This document shows, piece after piece, positions 48,530 through 59,871 of a stretch of 64,000 bases of DNA (the stretch's first letter is position 1; every line of letters starts with the position of its first letter). Under the pieces are notes generated by a model that saw only the letters and a list, made by a program, of their open reading frames with translations, was not told where the DNA came from and did no database searches. This DNA is from Physcomitrium patens (taxonomy: Eukaryota > Streptophyta > Bryopsida > Funariales > Funariaceae), in the NCBI RefSeq assembly GCF_000002425.4, contig NC_037260.1, positions 8,464,730 through 8,528,729 on the forward strand, in the 5' to 3' direction. Both the position numbers and the translations under genes were made by a program.

Positions 48530-50137
48530 TATCATAATACGTGAAGTCTTACTTGAGAATGCTCTGAACACCTGGTTGTGGAAGATAGAATGGAAATTGT
48601 AACAACAAAATCTTAAGTCTAATAGAATATTAACTAAAATCTAATTATATCATAACAATACTAAGCAAGCTTTAATCAAATTCAAAGAAACTTCAAAGGA
48701 ATTACAAAGAAACAATAAGAAATCTTAAAGAAATATTAGAATAATTACAAATATATCTCAAATACATCACAATTTAATCTTAATTTAATCCTAATTAAAA
48801 TCCTATTGGACTTCATTCAAAATTTAGACCAAAAATTAACTAAATCTTAAATCTAAAAGAAACTCAAATAAAATCTTAAACCCTAAAACAAACCCTAATC
48901 AAACCCTAAATTCTAAATCAAAATCTAACCAATCCTAAACCAAATCCTAACTAAATCCTAATCTTAAATCAAGTCCTAACTAAATCCTAATTTTAAATCA
49001 AATTCTAACCATCCCTAAATCAAATCCTAAATCCTAAATCAAATCCTAACCAAATTCTAAACCAAACCCTAAATCCTAAATCAAATCCTAGTAATTTATA
49101 CAACAAATTTATACCTCAATTATTAATGAATAAACTGTTGATCTTAATTCAAAATTTTCATGCTTTTTAACAATTAAGTTGAAAACAATTAAATTTTTTT
49201 TTGAAAAGGATTGAAATTACCAAATAGAGGATAGCCTCAAAAATGTGTTTGGATATTAGCCGGCCTCCTTCTTTGACCCTGATGCCAATCTCCCAGAGCC
49301 AATTTCTCTTCTTTTCACCATTCGATTGATCTCAAAATTCTCATACATATAGAAAAACAAGTCTAATATCCTTTCATATAAATACCACTCCAATCTAACT
49401 AATATATTGCAAGAAATCTTAAAAACCCTCACTAGACCTAAAATTCTACTTTCTGAGACCTTGATCCATTTAAACCTCAATAATCCTCAATTTAATTGTT
49501 AGATCAAGCTAAGAATCACAACACATATTAAGCACAACTATGACCATTAACTCACAAAATTTCACTTATAGATCTATTACAAAATTCTTGAAATCACTAG
49601 AAATGTCAACCCTAATTTATTTCACAAAACCCAAGTCATTTGAAAACAATCTTGACTTTGTAAAGCTCTTAAAAAATTATAAAAATTCCAAATCATTCAA
49701 AACCAATGCTCATATAAATCTTATCTAGTTTGCTATCAAAGTCCATTCTTTTATCTACAAAAGAATCCTAGGATCATTATTGAGACTTGATTTTATTCCT
49801 CAAGGTCTGATTTCGATCCTAGTTCATAACCGGCCCTCTTTGGGTATCAATATCTAATTTTTTTAAGTAAATTTTGCTAGAATTTACTCTTAATTTCTTT
49901 TTAAAGATGCTTATATCATTTATTTTTTCAATCTACTTTATTTTGCCTTATTTATGGTCCTACAAAGTAAGTAGAAGTCACCTTTCTAGAAAGGCAGTAT
50001 TAGTACCTTTTAGTTTTACTATTCCTTTGACTATTAACTATATTTCTAAGATGATTTTCTCTAATAATTTGAACTAAGATCTCCTAAATTATAATAATTT
50101 CCACTCTTTCACCTATTAGTCATGTTACATTATGACA
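48530..50137 (-). repeat. solo LTR, family X, long form (copy B, 1608 bp)
   Basis: It begins tatcataatacgtgaag (compare TGTCGTAATGTGTGAAG at 17599) and ends cattatgaca at 50137, the reverse of the X LTR start. It holds a telomere-like array at about 48860-49090 and the block of about 650 bp absent from the short form. It interrupts the gypsy-6 protease-RT spacer. Confidence 0.8.
48860..49090. repeat. degenerate telomere-like array in solo LTR copy B
   Basis: Repeats of the type AAATCCTAA/AACCCTAA lie at the same relative place as in the other X LTRs. Confidence 0.8.
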
Positions 50138-50346
50138 ACACCATATCTATTATTGATAGAAAAAATATTTCAAGTAACATTCTAAGCCAATATCAAGATT
50201 ATCAAGACTTTTTTGAAAAGAATATAGATATTTTTTATAGATAATTGTCCCTATGATTTTACTATTGATCTTTAAGAATGAACTCAATTACCATTTGGCC
50301 ATTTGGACCAATCTATAGCTTCTCACCAAATAAATTTACTGAATGG

Positions 50347-50789
50347 TGTCACAGATATACAACTGAAGAAGGTTCCAAAAGATTCTAGAAAGTTCTAAAA
50401 GGTTCTAGAAGGTACCCATAGGTTCTAAGAAGACTCTTAAAGATTCTAGAAGGTTCTAAAAGGTTTTAAAAGGTTTTAGTAGATTCTAAGAAAGTTTTAG
50501 AAGGTCATAGGAGGTCTTTAAAGGTTGTAAGAGGTTTTAGATGATTTAAGAAGTTGTTGAAGAAGGATCTTAGGCTTGCTTTATTCTCAGGCCTCATAGA
50601 AACTTCTCAAGAAGTTTCTTAGGACCTAGTATATATAGGGATCGATTTTGAAGGGATCTTCAATCTCGACAACTCACTTCTTGTGGTTTAGTTAGGACTT
50701 TTTTACCTTCTATCTAGTTGTTGTTTAAATGTTGAGTGAATTCCATTCTTTGGTCTTAAATCCTTGTCTTGTATATGATCCCTAACTGT
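50347..50789 (+). repeat. gypsy-5 5' LTR
   Basis: It starts TGTCACAGATATACAAC and contains a run of aaggttctagaag-type direct repeats (about 50370-50540), a tatatagg element near 50632, and an end near ccctaactgt. Confidence 0.82.
50370..50545 (+). repeat. short direct repeats in the gypsy-5 LTR
   Basis: About a dozen imperfect copies of a unit like aaggttctagaag (10-13 bp) follow one another, and the same array is at 57241-57400 in the 3' LTR. Confidence 0.8.
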
Positions 50790-51013
50790 TTGTCAAGACT
50801 ACTATAAAAGAATATTAAGAGCTTGATCTTTCTTGATAGAGAGTCGATTAGCTCTCTTTTTGGAAGTACTATAGCAATCTAGAGGTTGTACATTACCCTC
50901 CTCGAGACTAATATTGTTCTTTTTTTAATATTATTTTAGTTTTTTTTCTTTAAATTATAGATCAAGTTTATTTATTTATTTATTTTTGAAGGCGGATATT
51001 TCTTTAATTTTTT

Positions 51014-52080
51014 ATGGCAGAAGGTAGAAAAATCAATATAACAGACTTAAAAGAAATCAAGTTAGGCTCTATTATTAATGCTCTTGAAACATTGATGACT
51101 AGGACAGAGACTTTGTCAAAGCAGAATGAAGAACTATATATGACCATATATAATAGTTAAAGAGTTAGAGTACATCAACCACTACATCAAATCATAACAG
51201 AGGTTTCAAATTCTATAACGACTATATCTACTTCAAACTTAGGAGGTGCATCCACTGAAGGTAATGATTTGACAACAATAACAACAAAAAAACCAAGGAT
51301 TAGCCTTCCAAAAAAGTTTGATGGCACCCGTTCAAAATTTTGTGGCTTTGTAAATCAAGTACAACTAATCACCTTGCTTCAACCTCAACGATATTCTATT
51401 GAAATCTCTCATGTTGATTTGGTTGAAACCTTACTTTTGAGTCAAGTATTATCCTAGTTCACTCCATTATTTGAAAAGAATTCTCCTATATTGTATAATT
51501 TTGAAGCATTTTTGGTAGCATTTGTGGAAGCATTTGGTGAACATGATAAGATTCATTCTTCAACAACTAAAATTTGAAGCCTTTGACAAAGAAACTACTT
51601 TGCATCAACGTATGCCTTAGATTTTTGACAATTAGCATGTGATATAAATTGAAGAGAAGATGCATTGATGAGCCAATTTCATTAGAGATTAAGAGACGAT
51701 ATTAAGGACTTAATGTTGTCTATGCCAAATCCTCTAATACTCAATGAAGCCATTGGTCAAGTTGTGAAGTGCCATAACTGTTTATTTCAACGATAATAAG
51801 ATAAATATTCTTTAATTATGTCACATGTATATACTAATTATTTTGCAGCTTCTTCACTACAATTCTAATGAGCAGTTTAAATCAGAAGATATGCAAATTG
51901 ATGCACTTTGCTTCAAACTTCTTTCTGAAGAAGAAAAAAAATGTCAAAGGGAACTTGGCCTATGCTTATATTACGGAAAATCTGGCCACAAGGTTTATAA
52001 TTATTGAGAGAAATGCCAATATACATATTGAATGAAGAGTGCAGTTACATCATCAAAAGCGTTATAAGAAGACAAAAGCA
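51014..52080 (+). pseudogene. gypsy-5 gag remnant
   Basis: It starts at ATG 51014 (MAEGRKINITDLKEIKLG), followed by stops. The next open stretch, 51269-51457, reads KKPRISLPKKFDGTRSKFCGF, the typical start of a gypsy Gag domain. A zinc knuckle remnant (LCLYYGKSGHKVYNY, about 51960-52005) has lost Cys ligands. It ends at the family-Y LTR. Confidence 0.8.
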
Positions 52081-52105
52081 TCCAGCCATAGTAGGAACTG
52101 TGCGG

Positions 52106-53428
52106 TATCGTATTACATGTTATTTTTCTCAGGAATGCATCAGGTACCTAGCTGTGGAAGGTGAGATTGTGTTTTTTTAAGTAGCCAAGAAATCCTAATA
52201 GATTTTGCCCATACGAGAAGAATATAATCTGAATTTCAATTCAAAAGTGCTAAAATATTCTTCTTAGTAGTCTTAACTATACGTAAATCCTAATTACCTT
52301 ATCACTTTTATATTTAAGTAATTTAGATTTTTCTTGTAAGCCCTAATCCTAATTAATGAGCTTTAATAAGCTGTAACATCCAATCCAATTATCTACTTGA
52401 TGTGGAATTTTGCATAAAATTGTCAATATAAGTCTTATATATGCTCATGAATTTTTAGTCCAATCCAACTTATAGATTGTGAGAAAACCTCCAAAAATTG
52501 CACTGATGTTATTTGGCCACCAACTTGAAAAGTGAAGCAAAAATCCCAACAATGATTTCTCCCTTTCTAATTATTAACTTTGATTCAAAATTAGTACATA
52601 GCTTGATCTTTAAGTCCTTCAACACCATGCCAATTTTTACCTTAATCCAACTAATAGATCTTTAGATATCATAGAAATCCTACCCAACCTCAAACTGCCA
52701 CCTTCTAAAATCCTCTTGTGCTAAAAACTAGATATCTCTAAACCACGCTATTAGATTATCACTAAATTTTATATATACTTAGCACATCCAATGATCCAAA
52801 GAGTTTCTAGTTTTTAATTTTAGATGTTACACCAATTGCACGAATTAGCCAAAATTACTAGCCTTAATTATATTATATAAAATCCAAATCACTGATACAA
52901 ACCTTGACTTTGAACAAAAATTATTAAGTCTTCTAAAACCTTCTCAAAGAAATTCTTATGTCTCTAAAAAGAACTTCAAGCTAGCTCTCAAATTCTAACC
53001 TTCGAATTTTGAATGATCCCCTAACTTACCCTCGATGGTCGTTTGAGTGACCAGAGGATTGATTTTGACCCTGTCTCACAAATGGTCGACCCTCGGATAT
53101 CAATCTAACTTATTTGAAGGATTTTTTAGCCCAATTCTACCTTTAACTTGACCCTAGTATCAACCATATCAACCATTTACCTCATTTATCCTAATTTTAT
53201 TAATTAATGGTCTTTTTAAGGTAGTAGAAGAGTTTTTATAACCTAGAAGGTAAAATTATTAACTATCCTTCAACCTACTAACTATTAAGATAAGAAAATA
53301 ACCTAAGAGGCTTTTCTAAAAGCCATGTTTAGATACCTCAAATTATAATTGAACTAAGATAATTAGATATTAATTAAAAATTCAACTTTGATTATAATTT
53401 CACTATATAGTCATATTATATCACGACA
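52106..53428 (-). repeat. solo LTR, family Y (copy B, 1323 bp), inside gypsy-5
   Basis: It begins tatcgtattacatg and ends tatatcacgaca. It matches 44256-45297 throughout. Gypsy-5 Gag stops on its left and the gypsy-5 protease region resumes on its right, so it is an insertion. Confidence 0.78.
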
Positions 53429-53544
53429 ATAGCTCAATTCTTCACTATCACAAACCAAAAAAAGTCTTATACTCTCTGCCAGCCTTTTTCATTGTTTTAC
53501 TATACCTATACGATTAGGAGTCACAAAAATAGATTGTCATGCAT

Positions 53545-54965
53545 TACTTGATGTGGGAGCCTTTGTATATTTTATTGACAAAGAATTTTTTAGATCACAT
53601 AAAATCTATACAATAGAAAAAACCAAAGCCGTATTTGTAGAAGTAATAGATGGTCAACCTTTATCCTGTAGAGATATCACTTATGAAACAATTCCATTAG
53701 AAATAACCTTTGACAACCATAGCAACCAAGTAGTATTCAACGTCATTAGATCATTATTAAGTCCAGTCATTTTAAGACTCTTATAGATTGAAAAATATAA
53801 TCCACGAATTGATTGGATATCACAAAAGTTAATTTTTTTTTTAATAGATCATGGAATCCTTAGATCTATGAAAAAGCTTCTAACATCCTACAAGCCAAAA
53901 CTTAAATAATATTTATTTATTGAAGCTAGAGCATTTGTGAGGGCGGCCAAACAAGGTATTGCGTTTGCTATCTACGCAAATTCACAATCTAAACTTGTAG
54001 TAGCTACAACAATAATTCTAGAGGCATATAAGGATTTTGTAAATATATTTTTTTAAAAAAATGTAGATATACTGTCAAAGCATTGTCCTAATGATTGTAC
54101 AATTGACTTTCAAGAAGGTAATCAACCACCATTTGGACCCATCTATAATTTATTCTAGAATGAGCTTATAACTTTAAAAGAATATATTGAAGAAAATTTG
54201 GCTAAAAATTTTATTCAACATTTTAAGTTACCAGCTAGTGCTTCAATATTATTTGTAAAGAAGAAAGATGAATTCTTACAAATGTATGTCGATTATTGTG
54301 ATCTTAATAAAATCACGATAAAAAATCAATATCTATTGCTATTGATATCCAAATTTTTTAATCATCTTAGTTAAGTAAAGATCTTTACAAAGACTGATCT
54401 ACGAGGCACATATAACTTGGTACACATTAAGGAAGGAGATGAATGGAAGATAGCATTTCACACCAAGTATGGACATTTTTAATACAATGTCATTTCTTTT
54501 GGACTTATCAATACTCTAGTCATATTCTAATACTTAATGAATGACATATTTTGTAAGTATCTTGATGACTTTTTTATGATCTATTTGGATGATATTTTGA
54601 TTATTTCCAAGAATCCGGAAGACCACAAAAAATATGTCTACCTTGTACTAGAAAAGCTACAAAGTATTGGGCTATATTCAAAACTGGAGAAGTGTATATT
54701 TCATGCACCTCAAGTCAAATTTGTTGGATATGTTATTTTTAATAAAGGTCTTTTTATAGATCTAAAAAAAATACAAGCAATCATTGATTAGGCAAAGCCA
54801 AAAACTGTACGTGATGTGTAATGCTTTCTTAGATTTACAACCTTTTACAGGATTTTTGTTAAGAATTATTCCAACATTGCTGCTCTACTTATGTGATTGA
54901 CATGCAATGATAAACTAGAGTGAGTCCATGAAGCAAAGAAAGTTTTTCAAAGCTTAAAAGATGAT
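53545..54965 (+). pseudogene. gypsy-5 protease-RT-RNase H remnant
   Basis: The protease begins near 53550 (DVGAFVYFIDKEFF, where the catalytic D-S/T-G has become DVGA) and continues to 53786. RT follows: [17 protein letters not shown] (about 54245-54300) and a [16 protein letters not shown] segment (54390-54420). Then comes the active-site region with FMIYLDDILIISKN (54570-54610), where the YLDD tetrad is intact. The join to RNase H (about 54790-54965) is stop-rich. The protein breaks off at an insertion before the RNase H core. Confidence 0.82.
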
Positions 54966-55733
54966 TTCAAAATTTTGAGCCAAAAAATCGTCCAAAAACT
55001 CAAGATATGGCTCCAACCATTACTATCAATAAAATGACTCACTTACTGCCTTTGAATTATATGTGATATCTTCAATGCCCTATAACTCCTTCATCTAGAC
55101 TTGGAAATCATCATACAATATATATAAAGTGTAGCCAAGAAATATTTCTATCCAAATCCAATTGCCGATCTTTCATTGCTTTTTGTATGCATATGTTATA
55201 CTTCAAAGAGTGACAATAGGTACAAATTTGACACCTTAACTTTGAACACCTATATCTTGTTCACAAAAACTCGAAATCATACAAATTCTTCACCCAAATT
55301 ATACCCAATATCTTGAACTTGTTGATTCTAGCCTCCAAAGATCGAATGGATTAAAAAAAAAAAATCCTAATCCCTAACAAGGCCTCAAGCAGCCTCCTTG
55401 AAGCCCATTGGGCATGGCCTTTGACTAATAGGAATGAAGATCTCGATTCCTTGCCTTCATTCAATCATGCCTTTCTTTCATCCCTTCCAATAAGCCTCCT
55501 AATAGTTTAGACTTTCATCTTTAGACTCTAACCTCCTCTTAAGTTTTATACTAAATATCTAAATCCTATATAATATAAACACTATAATCAAAATAGATAA
55601 ATCTCCAAATAAATTTTTCTATATCAATTCTCTTTAAATTTATTTACTAACCACTCTAATCTACATTAAGACTTATAAATATATTATATGTCTTAATTAA
55701 TTTTTACATACTATAAGCAATTACAATATGACA
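54966..55733. repeat. unassigned insertion inside gypsy-5
   Basis: Between RNase H and integrase the expected coding sequence is replaced by about 770 bp of non-coding DNA ending caatatgaca (55733), which resembles the ACGACA-type ends of families X and Y. No partner copy was recognised in the window. It may be another solo LTR accompanied by a deletion. Confidence 0.4.
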
Positions 55734-56640
55734 ACGGATTGCCAAACGACATTGTGTTGGATCGTGGACCACAATTTGTATTAAGATTTTGGAAGGTACT
55801 TTTCAAGATTCTTGACGTTGACATCAATCTTTTCTCTACCTTCCACCCTCAAACTGTTCGCCAAACAGAGCGGATCAACTAAATTCTTGAGCAATATTTG
55901 AATTACACCATCAATAGTAACAAGACGATTAGACTTCCTACTTGTCATTGACAAAGTTTGCATATAACAACACAATCCATGCATCTACATAGCAAACGCC
56001 ATTCTACTCAAACTACGTTCATCATCCAAAGTTGGATATGATAGAGCCTTCAAAGGCGGCAACTCCAATAGCAGAGGAGTTTATTATGAAGATGGTCAAA
56101 TTTCAAGCAACCATAAAGATTTATCTAAAAAAGGCTCAACAATGTTATAAGCTATTAGTGGATGAATTAAAGAAAGAATATTCTTTATTCTAAGTTAAAA
56201 ATAAAGTATGGCTTCTTCAGTACAATATAAAAACCAATATGCCATGTGATAAGTTGGACTATCGAAGGTTGAGACCATTTGTGATTTAGAAACAAGTTAA
56301 TAATATAACTTATTGCTTGAAGTTACCTTCATCCATGAAGTTTCATGTAGTCTTTCATGTTTCATATTTAAAAATGTATAAAGAATCAAACATACCAAGT
56401 CGAAGACAACTGCTACTTCCTATAGTTGAAATCAATGATCATATTAAATTTGAAATAGAAGAGGTATTAGATTCTAGGATAAGACATAAAAAGCTTTAAT
56501 ATTTGGTCCATTGGCATAGATATGATATCAATGATTGTACGTGGGAATTAGTTGACAACCTTATAAATGCAAAAATGAAGGTTTGAAGGTTCCATCAATA
56601 ACATCCATCTAGATTAAAAGTAGCAAAATGAAGAATGATA
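55734..56640 (+). pseudogene. gypsy-5 integrase C-terminal part with chromodomain
   Basis: It starts GLPNDIVLDRGPQFV then FHPQTVRQTERIN, the second half of a gypsy integrase core carrying one catalytic Asp. The first half is lost. A linker ends KFHVVFHVSYLKMYK (56317-56380). The chromodomain follows at about 56434-56570: FEIEEVLDSRIRHKKL, one stop, YLVHWHRYDINDCTWE. The aromatic positions of a chromodomain cage (F, W, W) are kept. This places the element among the chromoviruses, whose chromodomain guides integration to certain chromatin marks. Confidence 0.82.
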
Positions 56641-57220
56641 GTTTAATAAGATGGCTTTACTATGAAGATTCTTAATTCTTGGCCTCCTAAAAAAATGGAG
56701 GAAGTAACCTTTGAAGAGGTAATTATTATCAAATATTTAGAATAGTATAAATCAATAGTTTGAGTTCACGACCATAACCTATTTATATTCTTTTGATCTT
56801 ATCTACTTTATATGATATAGATTTTCAAAAAATAGATGCCTTGCCGGTCATACCATCTCAACCAAATAGCTCACGAAGACAACTCTGAGATGAAGAGCCA
56901 CCTAAATCATGAAGATGTCAAAGGATACTTAATAATAGGTCATTGATAATTGTGTTTGAGATAGAACCTACCTATGAAGGACATCTAAAAGAAGTATTTG
57001 CAGGACAATTCTATAATAAAAATACCAAAGTTCATGCTTGGTTACAAGTAGAAGGCTTGGGATACTATTGATGGCTACAAGGGCCTATGAATCATTTTTC
57101 TCGTAAAAAATAATTACAATATATAATGGACATAATGTGAAAAATCTTCAACTTCTTATGTATATACTAGCTTGGTGCAACATTGCTTATTGGAAACCTC
57201 AAAGCTAAAAGAGGAGACAA
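56641..57220 (+). other. region between chromodomain and 3' LTR, with short unknown frame
   Basis: A stretch of about 55 codons (near 56945-57110, containing EPTYEGHLKEVFAGQFYNK and WLQVEGLGYY) is open apart from single stops. It lies after the integrase, where some plant retroelements carry an extra frame. I recognise no domain. A purine tract (aaaagaggagaca, about 57208-57220) precedes the LTR. Confidence 0.35.
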
Positions 57221-57643
57221 TATTACATACATATAACTAAAAAAGGTTCTAGAAGATTCTTGAAGGTACCAATAGGTTCTAAGAAGGCTCTTAAAGGTTC
57301 TAGGAGGTTCTAAAAGGTTTTAGAAGATTCTAATAGATTCTAAGAAAATTCTAGAAGGTCATAGGAAATCTTAGAAGGTTTTAGGAGGGTTTAGATGATT
57401 TAGGAAGTTGTTGAAGAAGGATCTTAGCCTTGCTTTATTCTCAAGCCTCATAAAAACTTCTCAAGAAGCTTTCTAGAATATAGTATATATAAGAGTCGAG
57501 GTTGAGGGGATCCTCAATCTCAAAAATTCACTTTTTGTGGTCTAGACAGGACCTTCTTGCCTTGTATCTAATTTTTATTTTAATATTGAGTTAATTCTAT
57601 TCCTTGGTCTTGAATCTTTGTCTTGTATATGGTCTCTAATACA
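57221..57643 (+). repeat. gypsy-5 3' LTR
   Basis: It aligns with 50347-50789 throughout, including the ggttctaaga-type repeats and the stretch gatcttagccttgctttatt. It ends TAATACA at 57643. Confidence 0.82.
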
Positions 57644-58680
57644 TAGAAAGAATACATTAATGAAAATTTGGCTAAAAACTTCATACACCATTTTAAATCT
57701 CTAATTAAAGCTCATATCTTATTTGTGAAGAAAAAGATAGATCTCTGTAGATGTATATTGACTATCAAGGAGTTTACAAGATCACCATAAAGAATAAGTA
57801 TCCTCTATCTTTGATTTCAAGGTTTTTTGATCAAGTAAATTATGCAAAGATCTATACAAAAATAGATCTACAAAGAGCATACAACCTAGTACACATCAAA
57901 AAAAAGAGATGAATAAAAAACTTTATTTCAAATTAGGTATGGATCTTTTGATTATAATGTCATGCCTTTAGACTCATGAATGCACCAACTACTTTTTAAC
58001 ATTTAATGAATGATATCTTTTATGAATTTTAAAATGATTTTATCATCTATTATTTTGATGACATTATATTCTATTCTAAAAGTATAGAAATAGATGAAGT
58101 TCATATTTTTCATGTCTAACAAAAACTAAGAGATGTAGGATTATATATCAAGTTAAAAAAGTATATATTTTACACTACTCAATTTGACTTCTTAGAATAC
58201 ATTTTTCAAATGATAGCCTTATGATAGATTCTAAGAAGTTTTAGACTATCTTGGATTGAAAGATCTCAAAAACAAATAGAAATGTTTAATATTTTTTGAA
58301 ATTTATTAATTATCATTGAATCTTTATGAAGAATTTTTTTCAAGTTGCAACTTTTGTAATACGTCTGATCTATAAAGACAAGCTTGATTAGAATAAAGAA
58401 ATTGAAGTATTTCTTGAAATCTTGAAGATAATATTTATTTTTACATTAATCTTACATCATGTTGATTTTTTCAAGGCATTCTTCATAGAAAAAATGCATT
58501 GGACTTTTTATGGATGCAATTTTGTCATAAATGGGAGCACATGACAAACTCCATCATGTAGCTTTTCATTCAAGAAAATTTTTAATAATCAAGATTTACT
58601 ATGAGATCCATAATAAAGAACTTCTTGTTGTTATTGATTTATTTTTAAAATAGGGTCATTATCTAAAAGGCACCTCAAAT
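57644..58680 (+). pseudogene. gypsy-6 RT-RNase H remnant
   Basis: It opens in the middle of the pre-RT segment ([14 protein letters not shown]) and includes ILFVKKK, TKIDLQRAYNLV and an IIYYFDDIIFYSK region (about 58035-58080), which still holds DD. It runs to an RNase H-like stretch with VAFHSRKF (58555-58580). Many stops and shifts are present. Confidence 0.75.
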
Positions 58681-59068
58681 CTTGTCATTATGTATATAAA
58701 TTAGAAGAACCTCAAATATTTCATATCAACACATGTGTTAAATCATTACTAAGTCTATTGGAACATGTCATTATTAAGATTTGATTTTAAGATCTTATAT
58801 TGAATTGAAAATCAATAAAGATTATTAAAAGTATTTTTTAGATGTTTTTATCTTATATTAAAAAAATACAACTTTTGATCAATAAAGATAATTTTCTTGA
58901 AGCAAGAGCATTTTCATCTTTTAGCAATGAAATCAACATTGATTATTAATTTCACCTTTTTTAAATAACTTCAATCAAGTATATCCTCTCATCCTTTTAT
59001 TTATGATATTAAAAATAATTCTTCCAAGTCTTATGATACTTCTAAGTTCATATTTGAGAATAATCTAC
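58681..59068 (+). other. degraded gypsy DNA
   Basis: AT-rich. Traces of the protease-to-RT linker (FLEARAF near 58895) suggest another fragment of the same family. No boundary can be set. Confidence 0.35.
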
Positions 59069-59619
59069 TATCACAAACATATACATTTACATCAATAGTT
59101 ATGAATATGATTAGGTAGAAGTAGATAAATATAGATTAATTTCATAAAATCTTATAGAGAAGCTTTTTAGAAGCTTTTTAGACATAATTTTGACTTTAAA
59201 TGTGTTTGTAGGTTAAAAACTTGGCCAACAAGTTAACCATTTGTTGATAGCTTATGGAAAAAATTAAATTTCTATAGTAACTTGTGAAACAAATTAACTT
59301 TGTGGCACATATATAGATAACTTTCTTTATAAGTTAAGACATGTGGTTAATAAAGTCAATACATATTGGAGGTCTTATAGAATATTACCACATAACTCTT
59401 AGTTAAAGAGTATATATGGAGACAAGAATGAAGCCTTCTTTAGTCTTGTCAACGCCTTTTTAGTCCTTAGTCTTGTTTCAAGACTTTTTAGTCTTCTTGT
59501 TTTTTACAATAGCCATTCTAGTTTAATATCACAATACTTTTTGAATGACTTTCTAGTTCTCTTTAGTGACACAAGAGTGTATTGAAGATTTTCTTTCTTT
59601 GAGATTCATGTTGTTGACA
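59069..59619 (+). repeat. gypsy-3 5' LTR
   Basis: 551 bp, from tatcacaaac (compare TGTCACAG) to ttgttgaca. It includes the promoter-like stretch agagtatatatggagacaag and aligns with 14534-15092 in reverse. Confidence 0.75.
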
Positions 59620-59871
59620 GTTTGACAAGAGTGCTAACATATTATTTCTATCTTATTTTAGAAGTGAGTGGATTATTCTACTTTTGATATTTTATTTTGA
59701 AGGTTACATATTATCTACCTTTAAACAAAAAATCTTCTTTTCTAATACTGATTTTTTCCTTAAAGAGAGTGAATTATCCCTCTTTGTAGAAATTTTTATT
59801 AGAGGTTGCAGATTATCCTCTTTTAATTTAATTTTTTGGATTTATTTGAATTATCTATAGAAGGAAAGATT

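Larger units (their letters stand above)
50347..57643 (+). mobile_element. Ty3-gypsy chromovirus (gypsy-5), full layout but decayed
   Basis: The 5' LTR is 50347-50789 and the 3' LTR is 57221-57643. Inside are Gag (51014-52080), a family-Y LTR insertion (52106-53428), protease (53545-53790), RT (54150-54800), the start of RNase H (to about 54965), an unassigned insertion (to 55733), integrase (55734-56000) and a C-terminal chromodomain (56434-56570). A purine tract (aaaagaggagaca) sits just before the 3' LTR. The whole element is inserted in gypsy-6. Confidence 0.87.
47970..58980 (+). mobile_element. Ty3-gypsy element remnant (gypsy-6), split twice
   Basis: Protease-region sequence (about 48075-48529) is interrupted by a family-X solo LTR (48530-50137). 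It resumes at 50138-50346 with the stretch just before RT, is interrupted again by gypsy-5 (50347-57643), and resumes at 57644 with RT and RNase H to about 58680. The joins follow the uninterrupted order seen in gypsy-3 (60985-61680). The region 58760-58980 again resembles a protease/linker piece and may belong to another copy. Confidence 0.68.
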
